Below, one piece after another: positions 1-15,117 of a stretch of DNA of 64,000 nt (its first letter is position 1; each line of letters opens with the position of its first letter). Source of the stretch: Pseudomonas sp. DTU_2021_1001937_2_SI_NGA_ILE_001. GTDB lineage: Bacteria; Pseudomonadota; Gammaproteobacteria; Pseudomonadales; Pseudomonadaceae. The stretch covers positions 2,170,001-2,234,000 of the forward strand of contig NZ_CP135971.1 of the NCBI RefSeq assembly GCF_032463525.1, in the 5' to 3' direction. The position numbers and the translations under genes were made by a program. The notes under the pieces were generated by a model that saw nothing but the letters and a program-made list of their open reading frames with translations, ran no database searches and was not told the DNA's origin.

Positions 1-127
1 TGGCGCGAGCCGAGACTGCAGTGGACGACTGCTTCTCGTCAGACACCTGCTCCAGGACAATGCCGGCTTCCATGAGGAGCACTTCATCATCGATGTCAAA
101 CTCCGGCGCTTCGTTGCTAAGAGCCAT
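1..127 (-). CDS. rpoS: RNA polymerase sigma factor RpoS (stationary phase), N-terminal fragment cut by window edge
   Basis: Only the first 42 codons are present; the rest lies beyond the left edge. The fragment starts MALSNEAPEFDIDDEV and continues with an acidic stretch typical of the N-terminus of Pseudomonas RpoS, the sigma factor of stationary phase and general stress. An AAAGGA ribosome binding site sits just before the ATG. The gene follows nlpD on the same strand, the standard arrangement in gammaproteobacteria, where the main rpoS promoter lies inside nlpD. A strong stem-loop at 194-224 would lie in the leader of such a transcript. The call rests on the N-terminus plus context. Confidence 0.93.
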   Translation of the reverse strand, partial: MALSNEAPEFDIDDEVLLMEAGIVLEQVSDEKQSSTAVSARA

Positions 128-193
128 TGTTATAGTCCTTTGGTGAGTTCGACCTCAAGCTCCAGTGTCACCTGATTTCCGTGGCAACACTTG

Positions 194-224
194 AGCCTGT
201 TCCTATCTACGCCAGGAACAGGCT
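194..224 (-). repeat. Inverted repeat / stem-loop in the nlpD-rpoS intergenic region
   Basis: Perfect 10-bp arms (AGCCTGTTCC at 194-203 and its complement at 215-224) surround an 11-base loop, just after the nlpD stop and 67 bases before the rpoS start. No T-run follows on the minus strand, so it is not a classical terminator. It could stabilise the nlpD 3' end or form part of the rpoS leader; this is inference. Confidence 0.7.
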
Positions 225-232
225 GACAATGT

Positions 233-1105
233 TCAACGCTTTGGCAGGAATTGCAGTGGATCTACAGGCTTACCTTGTCGGCGAATCTCGAAATGCAGTT
301 TCACCCGGTCAGTTCCTGTTGACCCCATCTCGGCAATCGTCTGCCCAGCCTTGACCTGTTGCCCTTCCCGTACCAATAGCCTGCGATTGTGACCGTAGGC
401 GCTGACGTAGGTATCGCTGTGTTTGATGATTATCAGTTCGCCGTAGCCCCGTAATCCACTTCCGGCGTAAACAACCGAACCATCAGACGCGGCTAAAACA
501 GGCTGTCCCAAATCTCCCGCGATATCAATGCCTTTATTCAAACTACCGTTTGAAGAAAATTTACCTATCAAAACGCCACTAGCCGGCCATGCCCAGCCGC
601 TCGGCGAACGCTCTGCAGCGCCTGCCGGTGTGCTGGCAGCCGGCGGGATGACCACCGGTGTAACAGCCACCGGTTTGGAAATGACCGTGGTCTTTACAGA
701 GCCGGAACTGCTGGTCGTGGTCGAACTGGTCGAGGTGCTGGGCACCGGCCGACTCGTAGCAGCAGCCACGACGGGGGCACCTTCGGAGCGGCCATCGAAA
801 CGGATTGTCTGCCCCGGACGGATGGTATAGGGCTCGGGAATCTGGTTGCGGGCCGCCAGCGCTTTCCAGTCCCAGCCATAGCGGAAGGCGATGGAAAACA
901 GCGTATCGCCCCGTTTGACCACGTACTGCCCGGTGGTAACCGCCGGGCGCTGCGCGACCTGGTTGCCGTTGCGGTCCACCACGCGCACGCCACCGGAGGG
1001 CGAACTGGCGCAGCCGGCCAGCAGGACGCTGAAGGCAATGCCAAGAACGAGATGCTGAAAGCCTGTCATCGATGATCCAAGCTGCCGAATGCCCCTGAGA
1101 CTCAC
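233..1105 (-). CDS. nlpD: NlpD-type lipoprotein, LysM plus degenerate LytM (M23) domain, amidase activator
   Basis: 290 aa. The signal peptide ends in lipobox LLAGC (Cys32), then come a low-complexity linker, a LysM peptidoglycan-binding domain (about 60-103), a Ser/Thr/Pro-rich linker and a C-terminal LytM/M23 domain (about 170-290). The zinc motifs are degenerate: KGID replaces HxGxD and KLHF replaces HxH. In E. coli NlpD such loss means it activates the amidase AmiC rather than cutting peptidoglycan itself. I chose the GTG start at 1105 because AAAGGGAG precedes it at good spacing and it gives the signal peptide two arginines. An ATG at 1069 is the alternative. It is followed by rpoS, whose promoter probably lies inside this gene. 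Confidence 0.93.
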   Translation of the reverse strand: MSLRGIRQLGSSMTGFQHLVLGIAFSVLLAGCASSPSGGVRVVDRNGNQVAQRPAVTTGQYVVKRGDTLFSIAFRYGWDWKALAARNQIPEPYTIRPGQTIRFDGRSEGAPVVAAATSRPVPSTSTSSTTTSSSGSVKTTVISKPVAVTPVVIPPAASTPAGAAERSPSGWAWPASGVLIGKFSSNGSLNKGIDIAGDLGQPVLAASDGSVVYAGSGLRGYGELIIIKHSDTYVSAYGHNRRLLVREGQQVKAGQTIAEMGSTGTDRVKLHFEIRRQGKPVDPLQFLPKR

Positions 1106-1288
1106 CCGCCACTCCCTTTACCGGTGACTGAATTGAAAGACGCCAAGTTGTGCAGAAACAATCGAGAACCGCCCTTTAGTCTGAGATGAAACGAGGCCTG
1201 AAGCCGCGGGGCCTGCCTGATAATGCCACGCTGCCAGCTTCTGGCTGCTCGATAGACCGGCGCGGCTGTGCAGAATTCACTGCAGCGC

Positions 1289-2702
<1,414 letters not shown>

Positions 2703-2715
<13 letters not shown>

Positions 2716-3761
2716 GGGTTGTCCGTAAGCCCGACCGGCACCAGATCGACGAGTTCACGGACCACGACGGTCGCGAAGCATCCGGGCGGAAGGACGAATT
2801 CCAGTTGCAGAATGTCAGGCTCCGGATAATGCCACGTCAGACGCCCAATGGGCAGTCGCAGGATGCGACGCTCGTGTTCCATTCCCGCCCTGACCAGCCA
2901 GTCGCGCAATGACGCCTCGCCGTCTGCCACGGCATTCTCCAGCTCGGCACTGGTGCCTGCGGCGGGTGATGGCCCTTCGCCCCATTGCGGTCCGGTGGGA
3001 TGCAGGTCGAGAATCGCCAGACGCGGGTCATGGCACTCCTCGACCCCGGCCGGGAAAAAACTGCGGCTGTCGGTAAAGGCCAGCAGATCGCCGACCTGCG
3101 CCTGGTTCCAGGTGCCGTCGGCAACGCGCCGGGCCAGCACCCGGTTGAACAGGTAGCTGCGTGCGCTGGACAGCAGCCGTGAGCGCACTGCGCGCTGCTC
3201 GGGCAGGGCCTGGCGTGCGGCGAACTCCTGGGCCTGCGCCACATTGCCGCCTTGGTGACCGAAACGCTGGGTGCCGAAGTAATTGGGCACGCCTTGGGCC
3301 GCCAGGGTTTCCAGGCGCAGCTGCAGGGCAGCCTTGTCGGCCTGCAGACGGGTCAGGCGCAGGGTGAAGCCATTGGCGGCATGCGCACCGCGCTGCAGCT
3401 TGCGGCGGTGGCGGACGCTGCGCAGGATGCTCAGGGTCGCGTCCTCGGCAGCCGACAAATCAGGGTAGGCCTTGCCAGGCAGCTGAATGCTGAACCATTG
3501 GCGAGTCAGTGCCTGGCGGTCCTTGAGCCCGGCATAGCTGACGGTGCGCAACGGCACCCCGGCGGCACGCGCCAGTCGTCGCGCGGCTTCTTCGGTGTTC
3601 AGGCCGCGCTTCTCGACCCACAACCAAAGGTGCTCGCCATCGCCGGACAGCGGAATGTCCAGCACTTCATCAACCTGGAAGTCTTCGGCCACCGCCTTGA
3701 GCTGCGCGGTGCCCAGTGCCGCGCCATGAGCCCGGGGGCCCAGCAGTTGCAGTTCGTTCAT
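2703..3761 (-). CDS. truD: tRNA pseudouridine(13) synthase TruD
   Basis: 352 aa. It converts U13 of certain tRNAs (tRNA-Glu in E. coli) to pseudouridine. The family motif [15 protein letters not shown] holds the expected catalytic aspartate, D81, and [10 protein letters not shown] marks the TRUD insertion domain region. The start overlaps the ispF stop by four bases (ATGA) and the end overlaps surE by 13. I see no damage in the reading frame. Confidence 0.97.
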
Positions 3762-4231
3762 GCCGACAGCAACAGCGCGACGGCATGCACCGCGATGCCT
3801 TCCTCACGACCGACGAAGCCGAGCTTTTCAGTGGTGGTGGCCTTGACGTTGACCTGGTCGAGCTGCACCTGCAGGTCTTCGGCGATCAGTTCGCGCATGG
3901 CCTGGATATGCGGGGCCATCTTGGGTGCCTGGGCTACGATGGTGGCGTCGACGTTGCCGACCTTCCAGCCCTTCTCCTGCACCAGTTTGAGCACGTGGCG
4001 CAGCAGCACGCGGCTGTCGGCGCCCTTGAACTGCGGGTCGGTATCAGGGAAGTGCCGACCGATGTCGCCCAGCGCCGCCGCGCCCAGCAGTGCATCACTC
4101 AGGGCATGCAGCAGGACATCGCCGTCGGAATGGGCCAGCAGACCGAAACCATGCGCGATGCGCACCCCACCCAAGGTAATGAAATCGCCTTCGGCGAAAC
4201 GATGCACATCGTAGCCATGACCTATACGCAT
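3758..4231 (-). CDS. ispF: 2-C-methyl-D-erythritol 2,4-cyclodiphosphate synthase
   Basis: 157 aa, typical for IspF, the fifth enzyme of the MEP isoprenoid pathway. [12 protein letters not shown] carries zinc ligands D8 and H10, and [21 protein letters not shown] matches the family signature that holds the third ligand. The start is fixed by this N-terminus. Its likely ribosome binding site (AGGG, nine bases before the ATG) lies inside the 3' arm of the terminator hairpin that ends the frmA-fghA transcript. Unlike in E. coli, it is separated from ispD by the formaldehyde gene set. Confidence 0.97.
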   Translation of the reverse strand: MRIGHGYDVHRFAEGDFITLGGVRIAHGFGLLAHSDGDVLLHALSDALLGAAALGDIGRHFPDTDPQFKGADSRVLLRHVLKLVQEKGWKVGNVDATIVAQAPKMAPHIQAMRELIAEDLQVQLDQVNVKATTTEKLGFVGREEGIAVHAVALLLSA

Positions 4232-4233
4232 AG

Positions 4234-4260
4234 AAAAACGCCCTGAAAAAAGTCAGGGCG
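4234..4260 (-). terminator. Rho-independent terminator after fghA, overlapping the ispF ribosome binding site
   Basis: On the minus strand CGCCCTGA, a six-base loop and TCAGGGCG form a perfect 8-bp stem, followed by TTTTT and then, within two bases, the ispF ATG. This is a textbook intrinsic terminator for frmA-fghA. The AGGG in the second arm is also the only plausible ribosome binding site for ispF, so folding would hide it. Confidence 0.85.
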
Positions 4261-4298
4261 GAATTCTACCTGCTTTGGCGCGCCTTGGGGCCGCTGTA

Positions 4299-5147
4299 TC
4301 AGTAGGCTTTCAAGGCTGTCGCGTGGTGACGCAGGTGTTCTTCGATGAAGCTGGCGATGAAGTAGTAGCTGTGGTCATAGCCAGGCTGCATGCGCAGGTT
4401 CAGCGGATGCCCCGCCGCCCTGGCGGCCTGTACCAGCGCCTCGGGCTTGAGCTGATTGACCAGGAAGTCGTCGCGGTCGCCCTGGTCGACCAGAATCGGC
4501 AGCTTCTGGGTCGCCTGAGCCAGCAACAGGCTGGCATCCCACTCGCGCCAGCGCGAACGGTCCTCACCCAGGTAGCGGGAAAAGGCCTTTTGCCCCCACG
4601 GGCAGTCCACGGGGTTACAGATCGGCGAAAACGCCGAGACCGACTGGTAGCGCCCCGGGTTGCGCAACGCACAGACCAGCGCCCCATGCCCGCCCATCGA
4701 ATGGCCGCTGATACCCCGCGCCTGGGACGCCGGGAAGTGCGCCTCGATCAGAGCTGGCAGCTCATCGACCACGTAGTCGTACATCCGGTAGTGCCGAGCG
4801 TAGGGTTGCTCGGTGGCGTTAAGGTAGAAACCGGCACCCAGGCCGAAGTCCCAGGCACCGTCCGGGTCACCGGCCACGTCCGGGCCGCGCGGGCTGGTGT
4901 CCGGGGCGACGATGATCAGCCCCAGCTCGGCGGCCATGCGCTGGGCACCGGCCTTCTGCATGAAGTTCTCGTCGGTGCAGGTCAACCCCGACAGCCAGTA
5001 CAGCACCGGCAGCTTGCCGCCCTGCTCGGCCTGAGGCGGCAGGTACACGGCGAACACCATGTCGCACCCCAGCGCACTGGAATGATGCTTGTAACGCTTG
5101 TGCCAGCCGCCGAAGCTCTTCTGGCAGGAAATGTTTTCCAAACTCAT
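4299..5147 (-). CDS. fghA: S-formylglutathione hydrolase
   Basis: 282 aa, esterase D family alpha/beta hydrolase. It hydrolyses S-formylglutathione to formate and glutathione, the second step of glutathione-dependent formaldehyde removal. The nucleophile motif GHSMGG has S150; the other triad members are probably in [11 protein letters not shown] (Asp) and GYDHSYYF (His). GGGAGCC precedes the ATG. It lies 105 bases downstream of frmA on the same strand and ends at a clear terminator, so the two genes form one unit. Confidence 0.96.
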   Translation of the reverse strand: MSLENISCQKSFGGWHKRYKHHSSALGCDMVFAVYLPPQAEQGGKLPVLYWLSGLTCTDENFMQKAGAQRMAAELGLIIVAPDTSPRGPDVAGDPDGAWDFGLGAGFYLNATEQPYARHYRMYDYVVDELPALIEAHFPASQARGISGHSMGGHGALVCALRNPGRYQSVSAFSPICNPVDCPWGQKAFSRYLGEDRSRWREWDASLLLAQATQKLPILVDQGDRDDFLVNQLKPEALVQAARAAGHPLNLRMQPGYDHSYYFIASFIEEHLRHHATALKAY

Positions 5148-5252
5148 CGATTGGCTCCCAGCTGCAGGCCACGGGCGACAGGAGAGTCCGCAACTCCCTG
5201 CCGACCGAAACCCGAGCTTTCATCTTGTGACTGGAGGCGTGAGGCTGGCGCC

Positions 5253-6407
<1,155 letters not shown>

Positions 6408-6447
6408 TTACAGCCCAGGCTGGTGAATAATCGGGCCAAAGCAAAAC

Positions 6448-6469
6448 ATTATTGCCACATAGGGATAAT
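6448..6469. promoter_or_regulatory. Candidate LysR-type operator in the frmA / LysR divergent region
   Basis: ATTAT (6448-6452) and ATAAT (6465-6469) form an AT-rich interrupted dyad in an otherwise GC-rich region, two bases before the regulator's ATG. Divergent LysR regulators usually bind such T-N11-A-like sites. The dyad overlaps the regulator's own AGGG ribosome binding site, which would suit autorepression. The arms are short, so this is only a candidate. Confidence 0.35.
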
Positions 6470-6471
6470 CG

Positions 6472-7374
6472 ATGTTCATCAATGGCTGGGAAGGCATCGA
6501 CGAGTTCGTCGCAGTCGCCGAATGCGGGCAGTTCACTGCCGCCGCGCAGCGCCTGGGGGTTTCCTCATCACACATCAGCCGGCAGATCGCCCGCCTGGAA
6601 GAGCGCCTGCAGAGCCGCCTGCTGTACCGCAGCACTCGGCGTGTCGCACTCACCGAAGCCGGGCAGACCTTCCTGCAGCATTGCCAACGCCTGCAAGACG
6701 GCCGCGAAGAAGCGTTGCGTGCCATCGGTGATCTCACTGGCGAGCCCAAGGGCCTGCTGCGCATGACCTGCGCCGTGGCCTACGGTGAGCGCTTCATTGC
6801 CCCGCTGGTTACCCGCTTCATGGAAAAGCACCCACAGTTGCGGGTCGATATCGAGCTGTCGAACACCACGCTGGACCTGCTGCAGGAGGGCATGGACCTG
6901 GCCATCCGGCTGGGCCGCCTGCAGGACTCGCGCCTGGTCGCCACCCGTCTGGCGCCTCGGCGCATGTACCTGTGCGCCTCCCCGTCCTATCTGGAACGCT
7001 ATGGTCGTCCGCACAGCCTGTCGGAACTCAACCGGCACAACTGCCTGGTCGGCAGCAGCGATACCTGGCTGCTGCAGCAGAATGGGCGGGAATTTTCGCA
7101 ACGCGTGCACGGCAACTGGCGCTGCAACAGCGGCCAGGCGGTGCTGGACGCCGCGCTAAATGGCATGGGCCTGTGCCAGCTACCGGATTACTACGTGCTC
7201 GAGCACCTGCAAAGTGGTGCCCTGGTGTCATTGCTGGAGGCACACCAGCCCCCCAACACCGCCGTGTGGGCGCTGTACCCTCAGCAGCGGCATCTGTCAC
7301 CGAAAGTGCGCAACCTGGTGGACTATCTCAAGCAAGGGCTGGCACAGCGCAAGGAATACCTCGGCGCCTACTGA
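6472..7374 (+). CDS. gfnR: LysR-type regulator, probable activator of the formaldehyde detoxification genes
   Basis: 300 aa. N-terminal winged helix-turn-helix (about 5-62; FTAAAQRLGVSSSHISRQIARLEERL) followed by a substrate-binding domain of LysR type. It is transcribed divergently from frmA-fghA with 106 bases between the starts. The same arrangement occurs in P. aeruginosa, where the corresponding regulator is called GfnR (from memory, not searched). The inducer would be formaldehyde or a glutathione adduct, by inference. Its 3' end overlaps the convergent ispD by seven bases. Confidence 0.85.
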   Translation: MFINGWEGIDEFVAVAECGQFTAAAQRLGVSSSHISRQIARLEERLQSRLLYRSTRRVALTEAGQTFLQHCQRLQDGREEALRAIGDLTGEPKGLLRMTCAVAYGERFIAPLVTRFMEKHPQLRVDIELSNTTLDLLQEGMDLAIRLGRLQDSRLVATRLAPRRMYLCASPSYLERYGRPHSLSELNRHNCLVGSSDTWLLQQNGREFSQRVHGNWRCNSGQAVLDAALNGMGLCQLPDYYVLEHLQSGALVSLLEAHQPPNTAVWALYPQQRHLSPKVRNLVDYLKQGLAQRKEYLGAY

Positions 7375-8075
7375 GCGAAGGAGCGGCGCTGGCGCAGCCA
7401 TTCCAGGTCTTCGGGGCGGGTGACCTTGATGTTGTCTGAGCGGCCTTCGACCAGCCGCGGGGCTTGCCCGGCCCATTCGATGGCCGAGGCTTCGTCGGTG
7501 ATCGCCGCGTTGGCCACCAGGCTGTCGGCCAGGGCGCGGTGCAGCGTCCCCAGGCGAAACATCTGCGGTGTATAGGCCTGCCAGATCAGGCTGCGATCCA
7601 CGGTTTCCGATACTCGCCCATGGGCATCGGCACGCTTGAGGGTGTCGCGCGCCGGCACCGCCAGCAGGCCACCGACCGGATCATGCGCCAGCTCACCCAG
7701 CAGGTTGTCCAGGTCACTGCGTGCCAGGTTGGGGCGTGCCGCGTCGTGCACCAGGACCCACTCGTCGTCGCTGGCACCTTGAGCGTGCAGGTGCAGTAGC
7801 GCATTGAGCACCGAGTCGGCGCGTTCCTTGCCACCTTCGACGCGCTGGATGCGTGAATCCAGCGCGCAAGGCAGGGTCGGCCAATACGGGTCTTCGGCGG
7901 CCAGGCTGATCACCAGCCCTTTGAGTCGGGGATGGTCGAGAAAACACAGCAGGCTGTGTTCGAGAATGGTGAGAGCGCCCAGCATCAGATATTGCTTGGG
8001 ACGATCCGCCGCCATTCGGGCACCAACGCCCGCAGCGGGAATGACTGCCCAGAAGGCAGGAAGAGAGTCGTGCAT
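7368..8075 (-). CDS. ispD: 2-C-methyl-D-erythritol 4-phosphate cytidylyltransferase
   Basis: 235 aa. It transfers CMP to methylerythritol 4-phosphate in the MEP pathway. The nucleotide-binding loop IPAAGVGARMAADRPKQY and the downstream VHDAARPN motif are both present. It follows ftsB by 18 bases, the conserved ftsB-ispD order. In enteric bacteria ispF comes next; here the LysR/frmA/fghA set lies between. The tail overlaps the convergent regulator gene by seven bases. Confidence 0.97.
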   Translation of the reverse strand: MHDSLPAFWAVIPAAGVGARMAADRPKQYLMLGALTILEHSLLCFLDHPRLKGLVISLAAEDPYWPTLPCALDSRIQRVEGGKERADSVLNALLHLHAQGASDDEWVLVHDAARPNLARSDLDNLLGELAHDPVGGLLAVPARDTLKRADAHGRVSETVDRSLIWQAYTPQMFRLGTLHRALADSLVANAAITDEASAIEWAGQAPRLVEGRSDNIKVTRPEDLEWLRQRRSFAQ

Positions 8076-8093
8076 CGAGGCCTTCGCGTCAGC

Positions 8094-8372
8094 TCAGCGT
8101 GCCAATTGGTAGAGGGTTTCGCCGTCCTTGACCATGCCCAGCTCGTGGCGGGCGCGCTCTTCGACGGTTTCCAGACCCTTCTTGAGTTCCGTGACCTCGG
8201 CGTCGAGAACCCGATTGCGTTCCAGCAGGTTTTCATTTTCAGCGCGCTGTTCGGCAATCTGCTTGGTCAGGCTGGCGACTTGCGCCAGGCTGCCATTGCC
8301 CACCCAAAGGCGGTACTGCAGGCCGGCCAGCAACAGAAGCAGAACGAGGAACAACCAATAGGGACTGCGCAT
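8094..8372 (-). CDS. ftsB: Cell division protein FtsB
   Basis: 92 aa bitopic inner-membrane protein of the FtsQLB complex that signals septal peptidoglycan synthesis. MRSPYWLFLVLLLLLAGLQY forms the transmembrane segment, followed by a coiled coil (about 30-70) and the family motif GMVKDGE. I chose the ATG at 8372 because relatives begin with this short cytoplasmic tail; an upstream ATG at 8405 would add 11 residues and run into the eno stem-loop. It lies between eno and ispD, the usual place. Confidence 0.95.
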   Translation of the reverse strand: MRSPYWLFLVLLLLLAGLQYRLWVGNGSLAQVASLTKQIAEQRAENENLLERNRVLDAEVTELKKGLETVEERARHELGMVKDGETLYQLAR

Positions 8373-8403
8373 CGAGATATCAATTATCCGGTAATGAAAC
8401 GGC

Positions 8404-8431
8404 ATTGAGCCTGACCAAGGCCAGGCTCAAT
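8404..8431 (-). terminator. Stem-loop after eno, possible terminator
   Basis: ATTGAGCCTG and its exact complement form a 10-bp stem around an 8-base loop, about 65 bases after the eno stop and 32 bases before the ftsB start. Only a short, broken T tract follows (GCCGTTTCATT), so termination may be partial. It could adjust ftsB-ispD expression relative to the highly expressed eno. Confidence 0.55.
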
Positions 8432-8496
8432 CAGTACAGCCTCGGCACTGGCCCGCGCACCCCGTGCGAAGGCCCTGCCGTTTTACCACCTATGAC

Positions 8497-12679
<4,183 letters not shown>

Positions 12680-14014
12680 TCACAAACATTGGTCGCCTGC
12701 TGGCGGCTGCCAGCGCAACCGCCCGCCCCCGACACCCAGGCCATCCAGCCCGTGAATGTTGGCCACGGCGAGCAATTGCCCACCCTGGAAAAGCAGCGGT
12801 ACACGGTTACGCACGAAGCCCGGCACGCCTCGCTCGTTGAACAGGCGCTTGAGGTCGCGCCTGCCGCGCCCAGGCACTTCCAGGCATTCTCCGCCCTGCC
12901 GATAGCGCACTTCGAAGGCACCGACTGGCGCGGGTCCAATGAACGACAGCAGGCCATTGCCCGACAGTTTGAGGGGCTGCCCGAGATTCGGCCAAACCAC
13001 GCTCTGCCCAGCCACGCTGGCCGCTGAAGGCCGCAGCCAGTCACCGCTCAACCACCAGAGCTGGCCCGCCGCGCGGTGCAACTGCCCATCGGCCAGCGCC
13101 CATACCGGATGGGCCTCAGGGCCGGCATCGCGCAACGCTTCCCATCCGGCCCAATGGTCGGTATCAGGCAAGCGGCTGAAGGCCGCCAGCCAATGGCGCA
13201 AGGCATTGCGCTGCCGGGCCGGCGACAGGGCAGCCAGGGGCGCCAGGGCCAGGGTCGGCAAGCTCAACCAGGGGAATGCGTCGGTACGGGCGGCAGCGGC
13301 CAGGTCGGCGCTCGCGAGTTCATCGAGCAACTGCTGCGCTTCACTCAGGTGCGCGGCACTGCGCGCCAGGCTGGCGCTCGCTTGCGGCCAGCGCGAACGC
13401 AACACCGGCATGACCTGCCCACGCAGGAAATTGCGTGCGTGGCGCAGATCCTGATTGCTGGGATCTTCGACCCAGTTCAGGCCGTGCCGCTGCGCATAGC
13501 CTTCCAGGTCTGCGCGCGCCACGCCCAGCAGTGGCCGTAACAGCTGGCCGCCCCCTAGCGCGCGGCTGGCCGACATGGCCGACAACCCGCGCACACCGGC
13601 ACCACGCAGCAAGCGAAACAGCAAGGTTTCGGCCTGATCGTCACGATGCTGGGCACTGAGCAGGCAGTCGCCTTCGCCCATCAGACGTGCAAAAGCCGCA
13701 TAACGCGCCTGCCGAGCCGCCTGCTCCAGGCTCGCCTGCGGGTGCACGGTGACGTACTCGACATGCAGAGGCACACCAAGCGCGGCGCAGAACGCACGGC
13801 AATGCTCAGGCCACGCATCAGCTACCGGTTGCAGACCGTGATGGACATGAATCGCATGAAGGGGAGGAAGAGATCGCCGCGAACGCTGTTCGACCAACAG
13901 GTGCAGCAGGACGGTGGAGTCCAGCCCTCCGGAGAAGGCGACATGCAGGGCGGGCGCCTGCAAGGCCGGGGACAGCGCCCCGACCAGTAACGCATGCAGC
14001 TCGGTGTCGTTCAT
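12680..14014 (-). CDS. tilS: tRNA(Ile)-lysidine synthetase
   Basis: 444 aa. It attaches lysine to C34 of the tRNA-Ile with CAU anticodon, changing both its charging and decoding specificity. The N-terminal PP-loop ATPase motif FSGGLDS (S28-S33) and the downstream HVHHGLQ are clear; the C-terminal part contains RGRRDLKRLFNERGVPG, a TilS C-terminal domain motif. It follows accA by 42 bases on the same strand, a pairing seen across Pseudomonas. Confidence 0.96.
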   Translation of the reverse strand: MNDTELHALLVGALSPALQAPALHVAFSGGLDSTVLLHLLVEQRSRRSLPPLHAIHVHHGLQPVADAWPEHCRAFCAALGVPLHVEYVTVHPQASLEQAARQARYAAFARLMGEGDCLLSAQHRDDQAETLLFRLLRGAGVRGLSAMSASRALGGGQLLRPLLGVARADLEGYAQRHGLNWVEDPSNQDLRHARNFLRGQVMPVLRSRWPQASASLARSAAHLSEAQQLLDELASADLAAAARTDAFPWLSLPTLALAPLAALSPARQRNALRHWLAAFSRLPDTDHWAGWEALRDAGPEAHPVWALADGQLHRAAGQLWWLSGDWLRPSAASVAGQSVVWPNLGQPLKLSGNGLLSFIGPAPVGAFEVRYRQGGECLEVPGRGRRDLKRLFNERGVPGFVRNRVPLLFQGGQLLAVANIHGLDGLGVGGGRLRWQPPAGDQCL

Positions 14015-14056
14015 GACGACAAGGCCCGGCCATGTGCATGGCCGGGCAATCCGCTA

Positions 14057-15004
14057 TCAGACGCCGTAGCTCATCAGACGCTCGTAGCGGCGCTTCAGCA
14101 GCGCGTCGGTGTCGAACTTCTTGAGCATGTCCAGCTGGCTGAGCAGTTCTTCGCGGATGGTCGCCGAAGCGGCGGCCGGGTCGCGGTGCGCACCGCCCAG
14201 CGGTTCCTTGATGACCTTGTCGACGATGCCCAGGCCCTTGAGGCGGTCGGCGGTGATGCCCATGGCCTCGGCAGCATCCGGCGCCTTCTCGGCGGTTTTC
14301 CACAGGATCGAGGCGCAGCCTTCCGGCGAGATCACCGCATAGGTGGAGTACTGCAGCATGTTCAGCTGGTCGCAGACGCCGATGGCCAACGCACCGCCGG
14401 AGCCGCCCTCACCGATCACGGTGGCGATGATCGGCGTCTTCAGACGCGCCATGACACGCAGGTTCCAGGCGATGGCTTCGCTCTGGTTGCGCTCTTCGGC
14501 GTCGATGCCCGGATAGGCACCCGGGGTGTCGATGAAGGTCATGATCGGCATCTTGAAGCGCTCGGCCATTTCCATCAGGCGGCAGGCCTTGCGGTAGCCT
14601 TCAGGACGCGGCATGCCGAAGTTGCGACGGACCTTCTCGCGTACTTCGCGGCCTTTCTGATGGCCAATCACCATGACTGGCTGGCCGTCCAGACGGGCAA
14701 TACCACCGACGATGGCGGCGTCGTCGGCGAAATGCCGGTCACCGTGCAGTTCGTCGAACTCGGTGAAGATGTGCTCGATGTAGTCCAGCGTATAGGGACG
14801 GCGCGGGTGGCGCGCCATGCGTGCGATCTGCCAGCTGGTCAGGTTGCCGAAGATGCTCTCGGTGAGCGTTTTGCTCTTGTCCTGCAGGCGGGAGATCTCC
14901 TCGCTGATGTTCAGCGAGTTGTCGTTGCCGACCAGGCGCAGCTCTTCGATCTTGGCTTGCAAGTCAGCGATGGGCTGTTCGAAATCGAGAAAGTTCGGGT
15001 TCAT
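14057..15004 (-). CDS. accA: Acetyl-CoA carboxylase carboxyltransferase subunit alpha
   Basis: 315 aa. With AccD (not in this window) it transfers the carboxyl group from biotin on AccB to acetyl-CoA, giving malonyl-CoA for fatty acid synthesis. The family start [16 protein letters not shown] was used; two upstream in-frame starts (15010, 15031) would add 2-9 residues. Motifs [12 protein letters not shown] and DTPGAYPG mark the crotonase-fold core. A weak stem followed by T residues lies between dnaE and this gene on the minus strand. Confidence 0.96.
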   Translation of the reverse strand: MNPNFLDFEQPIADLQAKIEELRLVGNDNSLNISEEISRLQDKSKTLTESIFGNLTSWQIARMARHPRRPYTLDYIEHIFTEFDELHGDRHFADDAAIVGGIARLDGQPVMVIGHQKGREVREKVRRNFGMPRPEGYRKACRLMEMAERFKMPIMTFIDTPGAYPGIDAEERNQSEAIAWNLRVMARLKTPIIATVIGEGGSGGALAIGVCDQLNMLQYSTYAVISPEGCASILWKTAEKAPDAAEAMGITADRLKGLGIVDKVIKEPLGGAHRDPAAASATIREELLSQLDMLKKFDTDALLKRRYERLMSYGV

Positions 15005-15117
15005 AGGCATCCGTCTTGGGTCGACGGCCAAGAGGCCGGCCGGTTGATCCGTAAAAACCCCCTACCATACGGAAGGAGCGTTTTAAGGTCGAGTTTAAAG
15101 TTTCAGGTTGTCTGCGT

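Noticed and set aside
233-1105. NlpD as an active peptidoglycan endopeptidase
   Set aside because: The LytM zinc ligands are replaced (KGID and KLHF), so an activator role is more likely than catalysis.
1105-1288. Possible small gene between pcm and nlpD
   Set aside because: The only open frame on the minus strand here overlaps nlpD and has no good start. The interval more likely holds the nlpD promoter region.
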